Part shown: in pieces, positions 13,201 to 28,627 of the stretch
Layout of the letters: the number at the start of each line of letters is the position of its first letter
Numbering within the stretch: position 1 is the first letter of the stretch
Notes under the pieces: model-generated
The model's input: only the letters and a program-made list of their open reading frames with translations
Told to the model about the DNA's origin: nothing
Databases searched by the model: none
Source: Blastocystis sp. Blastoise
Lineage: Eukaryota > Sar > Bigyra > Opalinata > Blastocystidae
Length of the DNA: 64,000 nucleotides
Direction: 5' to 3'
Assembly (NCBI GenBank): GCA_039096225.1
Contig: JBBPEB010000026.1
Span: forward strand, 237,501 to 301,500
Made by a program: the position numbers and the translations under genes

Positions 13201-16200
13201 TTAGAACCATTATCTTTTGCTATAAAATATAATTAGTTTAATGATATATATAAATATATATATATATATATACGTTTAATCCAAAGAGCAATAAGTTGTT
13301 TAAAATAATTGGTTGTCATAATCATATCATATAAGCGAATAATACATTCTTTAGTCATATTGACTTCTATATATAATATATATTCGAAAATATTAGTTTT
13401 AAATATTATTAAAAATATATTTTAAATAAAAATGATGTTTTTCGTAGAGTAAGAATAAGAATACAAAGGAGAGAATAGTTATATATAAACATATAGTAAA
13501 TACCATTAAAACAAAGATAAGAAATAGAGACAGGACACAATACGACTGCTTGTTTTAAATCTGTTATTATATCCTTAAAGGAACAATCTATATATATATA
13601 TATATATAATTAAATTAATTCTATTTAAAAAACCTAAAAAAAAACATATTATTATAAAGAGTTATTATATATATAATAATTATATTTATAATAGATAATA
13701 ATTAAATATATAAAATAATTACCTTCAAATGAGAAAGATATTAATTGTTGACAATTTTCAAATAGATACATTAATATAGGATAAAAAGCTGCTTTAGAAC
13801 AATCAATCTCTATAATAATATATATGTTTATTTCAAGTTCAATTTCATTTAAATATATATTAAAAGATAACTCATTTATAAAAACATTAGATAATATATA
13901 TATACTTTTCATAGTAATAGCAATAATATAATCAAAATAATCAGAAAATAAAATCAGCATTATTGACATAATATCAGTTTCAAATGGACCTATATACATG
14001 TATAATATAATAATAATATATTAAAAATGAATTATCTCTTTTTTAATACATTTAATCATATATATTTATATACCATGTAAAATTAATGTAAATGGTTTTT
14101 CAGGAATAAGAATCTCTTTCCCATTCTCAAAATATAAAGTATAATCCTTTTGAGTAACTATATACATATTAAATTATTATAATTATATAGCTAAAGAATA
14201 TATATACTAGAAACAATTGGGTTTTCAGTAAATAATGGCAATTCTTTGATTCCCGTAAATAAATGTATATTTATATAATCTGCATTATCATTATAAAAAT
14301 ATATATTTTTAGTTGTCGAAGTTGAATCTATACTACTGTTATTGGTAGAGGAATTAGATTCATTTTCGTGATTATTAGTTGTAGACATTGAAGAATGTGA
14401 AGAATCTAATATTGTTGATGCCTTAGGAGTTATTTCAGCAGTATTAAGTGTATCTGAATGATTCTGAATAATGATATTTTGATTGTTAGAAGAAGCGTTG
14501 GTAGATGATGATATATCTTTAGTATTAGGAATAGTTTGTTTATTAGATATTGATTCATTATCTATTTGATTCTTATTTGAATCAATAGTATCCTTAATAA
14601 TGTTATTCTGACATATAATATTTTCTTTAGCGTTTAAGTCATTAGTAGTAGAAGATAAGTTTGAATTTGATTGACTTATATTACTAGAGAGATCTATAGA
14701 TGGAGGTAGAACTAATGTTGGAGGAACTGGTAAAGATAAAGAGTTCTTAAGATTAGAATTCTTGTTAGTAGTAGTAGTAGTAGCAGTAGTTGATTTATTA
14801 TTGCTTTTAGATTTATGTTTAGTAATAAATGTAAAAGTAGGAGAAGGAGAAGGAGAAGGAGATTGGAAGATAGAATGATGAGGAAGAGGAGGAGGAGGAG
14901 GAGGAGAAATAGACTCAATACTTTCTTTATGAGTATTATCAATAATAATAGTTGTATTATTGTTATTGTTATTGTTATTGTTATTATCAATATCAATATT
15001 CTCATTATTATCATAATTAACCATATTTTTATCCTTATCAGTTTTATTATTATTTTGATTCTTATCATCACTATCTTTATCTTCTGTTTCCTTATCCTTA
15101 TCAATATTACCATTATCATTATCAATAGCATCATCATTATTATTCGTATCATTATCCGATTTAGTAATACTATTATTCATATCTTTATCAGCATTTTTAT
15201 TATCTATACATAAAATTTCTGACCACGAAATAACTGGATAAGATTCTATTTTCTTCAAAAATACAGATACATAATTATTTATATTTTCTTTTTCTATTAT
15301 ATCATCATAAATAGAATCAAATGGAATATCAGTTTTCTTTTCAAATTTGAGATGATAATATCCGTAAAAACTTTCTATTTCTGAAAATGGAAGATTTAAT
15401 ATATCTATATATATATATATATATGAGTAGTCTAGAAGTAATCATGCTTTATAATAGTATTATAAAAGAAATCAAAGTCTCATATCATTACTAATACTTA
15501 TATAAGAAGAATAACTATTATATATATATACTTATGAAATAATACCTAAATCTCATAACAGATTCACATATATTAAAATAATCATGAATATCCATATACT
15601 CATATTCTATTATTCTTTTTACTAATAAATAAAGTAATTAATAAATATTTATATATATATATATATATATATACTATCAAATTGAATATAAAAAAGTTTA
15701 TAGAAAAGAGAGGACTTATTCACAATATCATGAATGGCTGAAATTGTTTCAGAATCCATTAATGCCGCTATATATAATCATATATATGTAATTATATATA
15801 GAATCATTTTTATATTTTATGTATATTTATAATTGTAACAATATATAACCAAAGAATAACAAAAAACTAGAATATCATTATGATTAATACTAGAGTTATT
15901 ATTATTATATATATACCTTTTATAGATAATACATTCAAAGAAGGAAATACAGATTCTGATGGTTCCAGTTCATTGAGACAGTAGAAAAACATAGGAGAGC
16001 AGTCTATAGATATAAATATATAATTATTGTATACTATTTATATTACATAATACTTTGTAAGAAATATAAAGAATATAAGATTTACAAAAAGAATACATAT
16101 ATATATATAGAGAAATGAATATTATAAAGAATTGAATATAAATAGAAATACTTATATACCTTTAATCTCAATTAATCTTAATGAAGGTACTTTAGAAATA

Positions 16201-16660
16201 AAATTAACAAACCATTCTATATCTTCCGTTTCATAATAAGTTATATCTTTATATATATAGAGATATATAGAATATATATATAGAGAATAATTAAATTTAA
16301 TAATAGTTCATATTAATCTATCTTTATGGACAAATAGTAAATCAATAATAATAATATATACTTCGAAGAACTAACTGAGTAAAATCAGAAATAGCAACCA
16401 TTTGAGTATTTAAAATATCATTGAGAGTAGAACAATCAATATCTATAGATTTATAGGTATATAGATTTATAGATATATAGATATATACATATCTAGATAT
16501 ATAGATACACAAATGTATTGATATATAGATATATATAAATAATAAAAAGTATAACGACACATATAATAAAAATACTGCATGCAATAATTCTAATATTTTT
16601 AGATAAATATTTAGTATAGGATCGTTTTGTACTTCTACAATAATTCTGATTATGTTCATC

Positions 16661-16716
<56 letters not shown>

Positions 16717-19700
16717 ATAATAAAAATATAATTATATATATATATACATAATATATCATAACCTGTAAAACTTTCTTTATATATATCTATAAAATGTGGT
16801 GATTTATATGCGTCAGAAGTTGATTCTTGTTCTAATTGAATATATCCTGATTTTGGTGGAACAGATGAAGAAGTATATGATTTCTTTATTGATTTTTTAC
16901 CTGAAACATCCGTTGACTGCTGAGTATTTGAATACATTTGATTATTTCTTATGTTTCGATTAATTATCCTTTCTGGAGTTCTTCCAGAATTACTATTATT
17001 AATAGTAGTTCTATTAGCAGTTGTATTCGTAATTTTAGAACTTGCAGTAGAATTACTATTAGCTTTCATGGCAGATTCCATAATTCTTTTTATTTGCTTT
17101 TTACTCATTTTAGAAAAATCTCCACTGTATTCTTTATTTGTGATTTTTTTGTATTCCTCATAATAACTCATAGCATTTAACTTATTTTTATAGTCATTTA
17201 CATCATTTTGAGTAATAGTAGTTTTGTTATATAATGATATATTCTTCAATCGTTTATAAATAGAAGTATCTAAGTTACATATAGATGAACTTAATGGTGA
17301 AGAAGAAGAAAGTTTAAGTTTTTTATAATCTATATACAGAAATAGTTTAAAACAAGAATATATATATATTATCATGAAAATTATAGTAAAAAATAAAAAG
17401 AAATTATATAAGTAAAGTTATTAGTATATAAACTGAAACATGTCTTAAGATAGTTATAATAAAATAATAATCTAATAAGATAATAAATTACTAATAACAT
17501 AATAACGAAAAACTAGGTAATATTTGATTGTTATTAGTTCTTGATTGTGTGTTTTATTCACAGCTTGAACATTTTTTTCTATATATATATATATATATAT
17601 ATATATTTAACATTTATACATATAATATATAATAGAAAATTATATGGATCCAAATTAAAATATAACAATAGATAATAAGAATGAAATAAATATGATATAT
17701 ACCTTTAATATTGAAGAAAATAAGATAGGGAAAGATATTTGTAGTATTAATAATGTTAGTGAATACTACAAGTGATATATCCACAGACGCTATATATATA
17801 TAATATAAAAGGATAGATCAGATAAAAGTATTTCATATAGAATATTAATAAAATATAAAGTAATATATTTATATACCTTCTATTGACAAAAAATATAAAT
17901 AATTGAAATCTGCAATGTCTGATTTAATGAACAAATCCAAAAATTCTTTATGAATGCAATCTAGAAAAAAATAGTAAAATGTATAATATAGAACAGGGGT
18001 GGAAATATGCAAAAACAATTTTTACAAATTACTTATAAATATCTTATTCTTATATACTTTTAATTTCTAATATAGATAATAATAGCAGTTTGCTTCTTAT
18101 CAAATTTATAAAAAAACTTACATTTCTTATATCCACATATAAATCTATAGAATGCCATATGATAAATAATTATTGAATAAACGTTACTAATAAAAGAAAC
18201 AATGATATCTACTAAATGTAATTATAATTGATGATATACTTTTCATGCATAAATGATCCACATTTCTACAACAAAGACGATTAATAAAAGAATTAAGTAA
18301 TTCTGTTGATGGCAGTTTTTCACCTATATATAATACATATTATTGATTCTAATCTTAAATCTTGTTATTTAGCTTATATGTCATAGATATTAAGTTATTT
18401 AATATAATGTTTAAAATTATGCTAATTATTATGTTATCTATTAACATTACTATGCTTATCAAAATCTAATATTAATAAAAGAGGATAGTATCTTATATAG
18501 AATATTAAAAATATTATGCAGTTACATATATATATATATATATATATATACAATCAAAAATAATTGATCTATAATTTTGGTTTTTAAACTGATCAGTATT
18601 GTTTAATATGCTATCAGCATCATCTACTATATAATTATATATATTTGTATATATGAGAACATAATAAAATAATTGAATATACAAATAAAAAGCTTTGAAT
18701 ATTAATAATAAAAAAAATTATATATATATATATATACAGTAAAGGCATTTATGTCTAACACATTCTTTATATATAAATATATATTCATTATCAAGTATTG
18801 TTGATTGAATTTTTTTATATATATCTTTGTCATTATTTTTAGGATCCAAGTTAGTATTTAATGGATTCTTTGATACAGTTGACTTGATATTTGATTCTAT
18901 TTCTGATTTTAATGGAATAGTTGAATTAATGTTATTCTCTTGCTTGTGATTATTAATTAAAGATATAGAATTGTTGGTAGTAGAAATAGGAGTATTTATA
19001 GTATTTATAGTATCATTTGTAGGAGAGATAAGATTATTATTTGTAGATATAGGTTTAGTACTAGATATAGAATTTTTATCAGTAGATTCAGGTTTAATAG
19101 TAGTAGATATAGAATTGATGGTAGTAGAAATAAGTTTAGTAGTAGTAGTAATAGGTTTAGTAGTAGTAGATATAGTCTTATTATTATTAGAAATAATCTT
19201 ATTAGTAGGAATAGGTTTATTATTAGTAGGAATAGGTTTATTATTAGAAATAGTCTTATTATTAGTAGAAATAGGTTTATTATTGGTAGCTATAGTCTTA
19301 TTAGTAGAAACAGGTTTATTATTAGTAGAAATAGAATTAGTATTAGAAATAGGTTTATTATTAGTAGAAATAGAATTAGTATTAGAAATAGGATTAATAG
19401 TGGGTAGAGAATTATTATTAGTAGATATCGAATTAGTACTAGTAGAGATAGAATTAGCAGTAGATATAGGTTTAGTAGTAGTAGCTATAGGTTTAGTAGT
19501 AGAGATAGAATTATTAGTAGAAATAGGCTTAGTAGTAGAAATAGGTTTATTATTAGTAGAAATAGGCTTATTAGTAGAAATAGGTTTATTATTAGTAGAG
19601 ATAGATTTATTGGTAGGTAGAGAATTAGTATTAGATATAGGTTTAGTAGTAGTAGCTATAGGTTTAGTAGTAGAAACAGGTTTAGTATTAGTAGAAATAG

Positions 19701-22382
19701 GCTTAATAGTAGATATAGAATTATTATTAGTAGAAATAGACTTAGTACTAGTAGACATAAAATCTCTAATATTAGAAATAGAATTCTTATTAGTTGAAGA
19801 AATAGTTTTGTTTTCTTTTGTCTTTTTAGAAGAATTAGCAATACTATTATTAGTTGCTTTTAAGCAAGAGAAAGAAGAATCAACATTGTTTTCTTTTAGT
19901 TTTGAAGTAGGAAGAGTACTTCTAGAAGATGCTTTATATGTTGTTGAAGGAATATTTTTCGATGATGTTCCTTTTGATGAATTGGCATTATTATTAATAT
20001 CATTAACTTTATAATATTTATCAAATAGGTATTGATCTATAGAACTAGAAGTTTCTCTGGTAGAAGAAGATGAATAAGAAGTATTATATATTGATGGTTT
20101 TGTAGATACTGAATGAATAGATTTAGTATTCGTTATAGATGGATTACTATTGATGAATGATGATGATACTGATAATGGGTTAGAAGGAATAGAAGGAGTT
20201 AAATATTTAGTAGTATTTGAGTTATTACTGATAGAAATTGAGTTAGAAATAGGAGAGGAAGTAGAAGTAGAAGAAGAAAAAGAAGAAAAAGAAGCATTTA
20301 TATTAATGGGTTGACTAGAAAAAGATGATGAATATGTGGATGAAGAAGAAATAGTAGTAGTATCACGAGTAGCAGAAGCAGTAGAAGTAGTAGCAGTAGC
20401 GGTAGCAGAAGAAGAAGAAGAAGAAGAAGAAGAATTATTATTATCAATATAAGGTTCTTTACGTTTCCGGAAATCATTTGCTGATTGTACACATCCAAAA
20501 ATACGTGAAAATATTTTTGAGAAGAATCCTTTTTTTTGAGAAGCCTGATTATCTTGATTATTCATTTGATTTTGTGATTTATTTTCATTACTAATATCTG
20601 ATAGAATATGATCTATATTTGTATTTTGATAGAATAGTAATGAAAATTCTTCAGAGTATAATGGGACATTATAACCGTATAATTGACAAATAATAAATGA
20701 ATTATATAAAGAATAATTATTATAGGCGAGAGAAGAAACATAATTCATACATACTAAACTTTGTCTTTGAATTAATCCATTACGTGATAATTCTAAACTA
20801 TATTTAAATATTTTCTTTAGACTTAAAATATCGCCAATGGTGATGTATGTATCTATAAAGAAATAAATATAAATATTTTTTATCATAAATAATAATATAT
20901 TTTTATAAAAACTATATAGCATAATATATATATCATATATAATTACCATTAACATAAATTTTTAAAAAGTTTCGATTTCTATTAAAAGGTAACTTGACAC
21001 TATTAAATGGAGAAATCGTTATTGGATTATCTATATATATAAATATGCAAAGATAAGATATATATATAAATATAATAATAGATATGTAAAAAAAAGGGAG
21101 TTTTATGAATAACAATGAATATATAAGATATATAATATATATATATACATCCAATAAATATATCATTAATTTGAGGGAATGCCAATAATATAAGTGGTAA
21201 TAGTACTACTATATGTGAGTCTTTTAATTCATTATCTATAATTCAAAATGATAATTAGAATATTCAAACATTATATATATATAAAGAGATATAAATGGAT
21301 ACTTTCAATAATTAATGTGTGAATTGAATATGGCATTTTAATATTTTCAATTAATTGTTTAAGTAGATCTTGACTCTTTGAACCTATTATAAATATATAT
21401 ATATTAGTTAATATAAATAGATCAATGTTTCAATTAATACTAATAGATAATAAAAATGTAAAAAAATGTTTTCTTTAAAAATACTAGTTAAACAAGTATT
21501 AGAATACAAACATACTACTAATTTTAAGTATTTCTAGTTCCATATAAGGAAAACCTTTCAAAGCACTTGCAAATTTGTTAACAATTGCTGAGAAAACATC
21601 TCTATTCAAATCTATACAAAAAAACGAATAAGTATTATGATTATATAATTAAATATATATAAAAACATACTTGTTACAGATAAAAATATAAGTTCACGAA
21701 ATGTATATTTTCCAACATGTTCAAAAAATATATTTAATAAAGAAGGTGTCACTAATTCTGTATTTGAACAATCTATATATATATATATATAAACTATTTG
21801 AATACATAAAATTGGCAAAAAATTATATATATATTAATACGACCAAATAGAATTGATAATACAATATTTTATATATGTCATAGAATATATAATAATGTTA
21901 TTTTTAAATATATAGATACCAATTTGAATAACTTGTAATGATTGTAAATAGAGTCTATCAACATAAAAAGTAAAATAACGAAAAGATAAAATTGATTTTG
22001 TTTCTTCATAATGACTAAGTGAATTATCTATATATATAAATATAATATGAATACAAAGAAATATATATATACAACACGTTGCATCAAATAGAAATTTCAC
22101 ATTTTTAATAAGACTGATATAGAGAGTAATACTGTTCTTATTTGTAAGAGACCGTAATTCAGCTTTTACAGGAACAGGTTTATTAAGATAAAGTATTTGT
22201 ACTTGAGATATTTGAGTTGCATCAATCCATTTCTTATATTCCTATAGTTATATATAGCTTAGTCTATACAACTAAGCATAAAACAATACCACAACATAAT
22301 AATGAATCATATTTTCAATAGTAATGTTATCACTCATCATAATCTTCAATGAAGACCATCCATAATATAGTGAAACATACAT
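5635..22382 (-). CDS. Giant modular LRR-like protein, seven repeated units
   Basis: No known gene is recognised. The model starts at ATG 22382 (MYVSLYYGWSS; exon 22382-22290, then 22241 onward) and ends at the TAA at 5635-5637. After a short, possibly ubiquitin-like N-terminus come roughly three dozen exons of 26-32 codons, nearly all phase 1-1, each resembling one leucine-rich repeat, for example DCSNTELVTPSLLNIFF and DCTITKDHLYQLYTLLNTT. They are punctuated by seven long phase 1-1 exons (20852-18738, 17329-16763, 15404-14208, 13060-12311, 11531-10500, 9613-8480, 7307-6636). Each long exon has a structured head, an Asn/Ser/Thr-rich linker and a short tail. Exons after the third to fifth long exons are clearly paralogous (VTQxxY units, then GPF units). 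Short uniform introns and no internal promoter-sized gap favour one gene of perhaps 3,500-4,000 aa, but two or three adjacent genes cannot be excluded. No signal peptide is seen; scaffolding is only a guess. Confidence 0.55.
6636..7307 (-). other. Giant LRR gene, long exon of unit 7
   Basis: A 672-nt phase 1-1 exon. Its head begins DIQSVKISEIMSM and contains a Cys-Val-Gln-Arg helical stretch. A poly-Asn linker follows, then a tail with IHSLSLESKSPYIKFLLF, which looks like additional LRR-type sequence. Confidence 0.6.
8480..9613 (-). other. Giant LRR gene, long exon of unit 6
   Basis: A 1134-nt phase 1-1 exon. The head has EYIKRMRYMLLYRFYL and CLYYIYNMAYVEKNKCDQLY, closely matching unit 5. 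The linker repeats Thr-Pro-Val-Ile-Asn-Lys type units (VINKxxNTP), giving a long open frame on the opposite strand that is not a gene. Confidence 0.65.
10500..11531 (-). other. Giant LRR gene, long exon of unit 5
   Basis: A 1032-nt phase 1-1 exon. The head (EYLRSIRYMLIYRHYI, then CIYYIYNIPKQQKNRCDKLY) is paralogous to unit 6. The linker has a run of STPIVS/STPKVS repeats. The tail FIPGNNEKGSYKSTIL matches unit 4. Confidence 0.65.
12311..13060 (-). other. Giant LRR gene, long exon of unit 4
   Basis: A 750-nt phase 1-1 exon. The head has a Tyr-rich segment (LFQLFVSYLYLDQKQYKY). An SSSIPSNNNNSC repeat linker follows, and the tail FIPGKNELSSCKRHIL is nearly the same as in unit 5. Confidence 0.65.
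14208..15404 (-). other. Giant LRR gene, long exon of unit 3
   Basis: A 1197-nt phase 1-1 exon beginning DILNLPFSEIESFYGYYH. It has a highly acidic Asp/Asn/Lys linker and a poly-Pro stretch. The tail HLFTGIKELPLFTENPIV aligns loosely with the FIPGxNE tails of units 4 and 5. Confidence 0.6.
16763..17329 (-). other. Giant LRR gene, long exon of unit 2
   Basis: A 567-nt phase 1-1 exon beginning DYKKLKLSSSSPLSSSICN. A Lys-rich helical stretch (SKMSKKQIKRIMESAM), a basic Thr/Asn linker and the tail HFIDIYKESFTG follow. It is the shortest of the seven. Confidence 0.55.
18738..20852 (-). other. Giant LRR gene, long exon of unit 1
   Basis: A 2115-nt phase 1-1 exon, the longest of the set. The head (DTYITIGDILSLKKIFKYSL; later Cys-Gln-Leu-Tyr-Gly) is followed by a linker of about 450 residues dominated by degenerate KPISTNN/KPISTT units. 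The tail is YIFIYKECVRHKCLY. The opposite strand carries a 347-codon open frame that is only the mirror of this repeat. Confidence 0.6.
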
Positions 22383-23441
22383 TTTATGTGGTTAATTAGC
22401 ACGTAGATGCAATGAAACAAAAGGAAAAAGACACAAAAAAAAAAATTCAAGAAAAACGATTAGAGACAGGCAAAGTCCAATAAATTTCTTTGGAACCAAA
22501 ATGTTATTTTAAAAGTTATTTTTCTTGTATAATAATAATAAAACATTTGATTTTTAACTTATGCATATATATTTGTATTCTATATACTTATATTTACCAT
22601 TAGAGAAGGAAAGATCATTAAGTATATATGACAATTAGATGCAAACCATTTTATAAGTGATCTATGTAATTTAATTGTAGTATATATTACTTTATAAACA
22701 GTTCCTGTATTCTATTTAATATTAATAAGGCATTTATAGAATTATTTGTAATCAATACAGTCATAATATTTTGTAAATTTCACCTAAAATCTATCATTAT
22801 GAGTTATAAACTGTTTATTATATACAAGAAAACTATGATTAAATTTATAAACGTTGATATGAATAGAAATGCGTCGATAATTTATAAAATAAGAATATTT
22901 AATAAAAATAAGAATATATATTTAATAATATACACAACCTAATATTCTTATATATATAAAATAAGCAAAAAAATGATATTTGATAGAACATTTTTACAAA
23001 AATGTGATTGATATATATTTATATAGGTTATGGTTTTTTTTATCCAATTTAAAATATGAAAAAATACAGGTACAAATTGAGCATCCAACCCAAAAGATGG
23101 ATCTTCATGGACCTCCATCTAAATGGACTTCTAATTGTGTATCTCTAATTTGTAGTTACTTTTTTAGTATTATAATGAATAAGAAACCTTAAACATATAT
23201 GTATTAGACTCTGCCATTATAGCATATGTCATAAGTTACTTATAAAATGGAAATGATGTAAATGAGATAATTAAGACCTTTTTACATTTTTTAAAATGAG
23301 AATAGAATTAGCTGAGTATAATAAATGAATAGATGAATGATGGGAAATTTAATACACACGAATTATTACTTGAACAACAAAACTAATAAAAAGAAACAAA
23401 AAAACATATAAAAAAGGTTATAAAAATGATAAATCAATAGT
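22383..23441. other. Intergenic region, mostly a long TIR element
   Basis: Lies between the start of the giant LRR gene and the 3' end of NAF1. About two thirds is the element at 22461-23147; I see no coding exon in the remainder. The element sits only about 80 bp upstream of the giant gene's first ATG. Confidence 0.6.
22461..23147. mobile_element. 687-bp TIR element, larger relative of 4955-5114
   Basis: The left end TAGAGACAGGCAAAGTCCAA and the following TTGGAACCAAAATG match the left end of the 160-bp element. The last ~85 bp (from GGTACAAATTGAG through TGGACTTC to ATCTCTA) match its right end. TA flanks both sides. The extra ~520 bp between the ends is A+T-rich and has no convincing transposase ORF. 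The smaller copy therefore looks like an internal-deletion derivative, or both derive from a longer autonomous element outside the window. Confidence 0.72.
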
Positions 23442-25789
<2,348 letters not shown>

Positions 25790-26289
25790 GCTTTCTTATA
25801 ATAAATATAGATATCCGTAATGAATTCAACTACTTTTCTTCAGATAAAGGCTTTTCACTTTATTCTTTTGAAAACCAACCTCTTTTGTGTGGATATAAAA
25901 AAATAATCGTGAAACATTGTTTCTTTGACTTTTTAAGACTGTCACTATTTTCAGACAAATTCAGTCACTAGAATTCAGACTTTTGTGTTTTTAGAGATTA
26001 AAAGTGGATTCTCTGATAATGTCGAGGTATTTTGCAGTCATTCCTCAGATGAAGACAGCTAAGAAAATTCGACACTAATGATATTATTGTTAAATCACGA
26101 TTATTTTTTGTTAAACTAGACATTTATGAAAGATAACCAAGAGAAAATGAGATTGAAGGAAAAATATGACAAGCATTCAAAAAAACATTATGACCAGTGA
26201 TTATAAGATTTTTCTTGATAGTAATACAACTGTCGAACTATCGTCATTTTGTGAAATTTTTTTGATTTATTGTTCTGTTCAAAAAAGGT
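25790..26289. promoter_or_regulatory. Divergent intergenic region, NAF1 / PPP phosphatase
   Basis: 500 bp between two start codons on opposite strands, so it must hold both promoters. It is visibly less AT-rich than other intergenic DNA and lacks (TA)n runs. I cannot identify specific factor sites. Confidence 0.5.
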
Positions 26290-28627
26290 ATGTTATCTTT
26301 TGTTTATGAACTATTAATATTACTTGTCGTAATAATTATTGGTTCACTGTTAGTTCTTACAAAAAGGTTTAACAAAGAAAAGTCTAAAGGAAAAAGAAAA
26401 CATAAAGCACATCGTTATTCTGACATTCTTGAACCTGAAATGTTTTTAAAGAAGAAGTGGGGTAAGTCAAAGGACGAAGTTAAACCTGATACTGAAGAGA
26501 AGCACGTTGCTCTCTGTCCTAATTGTGTCCAGTTAATTAGTCAAATTGCTGACGTAAAAAAACAGCTTGCTGCTTTAGATGTCTGTACTACAAAGAGGTT
26601 TTCCATTGCTCCTACTTTGTATACCTATTATCATAATAATGTTATTCAACAACGAATTTCTCGGTATATATTTATTATTTATTTATTAGTTTTAATATGA
26701 GTATTCATATGCTTGATATACATTATTTATTTTAGTTTTATGCATTTTTATTTATTTTTATGAGATTTATTGTTGTAATTATATTATTCGTTTTTATAGA
26801 TTTTATAAGATTATATAAATATTTATTTTTTAATAATTTTTACATATTTTTTATAGTGCTGCAAGTCAATTATCTCAAGATATTTTGGATCAAACACCTC
26901 AACCTGATGAAGATATTTATAATGAAGAGATTATTAAGAATGCTACACCCGATCTCCCTATTGAATATTTCTCTACACCTGATTTCGCAAATTTATTTAT
27001 ACAACAATGTTCTAGAATACGTATATAATAATAATAATAATGTTTATAATCATAGTATTGATGAGAATCATAATAATAATAAAATAATATATAGGTGAGA
27101 TACTGATAAAAGAGCCTCGTGTTTTACGATTAAAATCACCTATTTATATATTTGGTGATTTCCATGGGAATATGAGTGATTTAATGTCATTTGCTAAGGT
27201 ATTATGGCCTTTAGGCATGCATTTAACTCCAGGATGCTTCTTATTCTTAGGAGATTATGTCGATAGAGGTCCTTATTCATTAGAAGTATTAACATATTTA
27301 TTTGCTCAAAAGATATTACTTCCTGAAAAAGTATTCTTATTAAGAGGAAATCACGAACTAAAAGCCGTCAATGTATATAATATTATATTATATAATATAA
27401 TAGAATAACTATAATATAATTTAATATAATAGAATAACTATAATATTATATATATATTTCTTTCATATTGTTACTTATTCTATTATATAGGGTTGGGAAT
27501 CATTTTATGGTACCAAATGTTTTTTGGGTCAATTAAAACAACGATTTGGTGCTGTTACTGGAAAATTAGTATATATATTTATATTCAAAAATATTTTTTT
27601 TTATTTTATTATTTTTTGTTTAGTATGATATATAGATTCAAATATATATATATATTGATTTATCTCTTTAGATGTGGAATGCAGCAAATAGTGTTTTTGA
27701 TTGTTTGCCGTTTGCTGCCGTTGTAGATGACGTCATCTTTTGTGTTCACGGCGGTATCCCTCGTCCAATCAATGAGAATCAGCCTGCGTCATTGGAATAT
27801 ATTAATAATATTCCTTGTCCTATTTCTATTAGACCGGCTACTTCTGGAGAAACTCTAGAAGTATATATATATAAGATATTATTATTTTTAGTTATTTTTA
27901 TTATTTATTATTTTTATTATTTATTATTTTTTATTATTTATTATTTTTATTAATTATTTTATTATTATTTTTAATTATTATTTTTAATTATTATTTTTAA
28001 TTATTATTATTTTATTATTCTATTATTTTTAATTAGTATTTTTATTATTATTTCTGTAGATTACTTTACTATTATATTATATTATATCTATAGATAAAGC
28101 AAGTTACGAATGATTTATTATGGGCTGACCCAGCACAAGCCAATCAGGAGTCGATGTTGGATGACGATGGTTTTGGTGAGGGAGAACGAGGTCCTGGTGC
28201 CATTTGTTTTGGCGCTAAAGCTGTGAATGATTTCCTTGAGGATAATGGCTTAACTCACGTGATACGTGCACATGAACCGACACAACAGGGTGTAGCGATC
28301 AGTAAAGGAGCGAAACTTATCACTATCTTTAGTACTTCAAGAGTATATTATGCTTATTATACTTATTATTAGTGTATTAATTTATATATATATATATATA
28401 GGATCATGGTTGTGAAAATGCTTTTTGTGGTTGTCTCCTTGTTGATCGAACAGTATTTATATTATATATAGTATATTATATATATTATATTATATAGAAT
28501 ATAATTGCTATTAATCATCCAGATGCATCAATTCCTCATCGTTATTCTTATGGTATATATCTATATATTTAAAATATAATATATATTTATTTTTTCTATA
28601 GATGAAACTATGGATTTATTATCATAA
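26290..28627 (+). CDS. Membrane-anchored PPP-family Ser/Thr phosphatase
   Basis: Nine exons (26290-26663, 26857-27020, 27095-27372, 27491-27568, 27672-27860, 28094-28342, 28402-28452, 28498-28552, 28602-28627) give 487 aa. Residues 1-25 form a transmembrane segment, followed by a Lys/Arg-rich stretch and a CPNC motif near 76-79. The catalytic domain has the PPP motifs: GDFHG (200-204), GDYVDRG (232-238), RGNHE (263-267), HGG (324-326) and RAHE (419-422), which supply the metal ligands and the general-acid His. It is therefore expected to be an active Ser/Thr phosphatase. It is not typical PP1, PP2A or calcineurin: GDFHGN replaces GDxHGQ, and there is an insertion rich in Asp/Gly/Glu around 382-396. 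The N-terminal anchor is unusual and suggests tethering at an internal membrane or the plasma membrane. Confidence 0.9.

Noticed and set aside
18971-20014. 347-codon open frame on the plus strand, Val/Leu/Ile/Glu repeats
   Set aside because: It is the mirror of the KPISTNN-type repeat exon on the minus strand, has no plausible domain, and the minus frame fits the phase 1-1 exon pattern.
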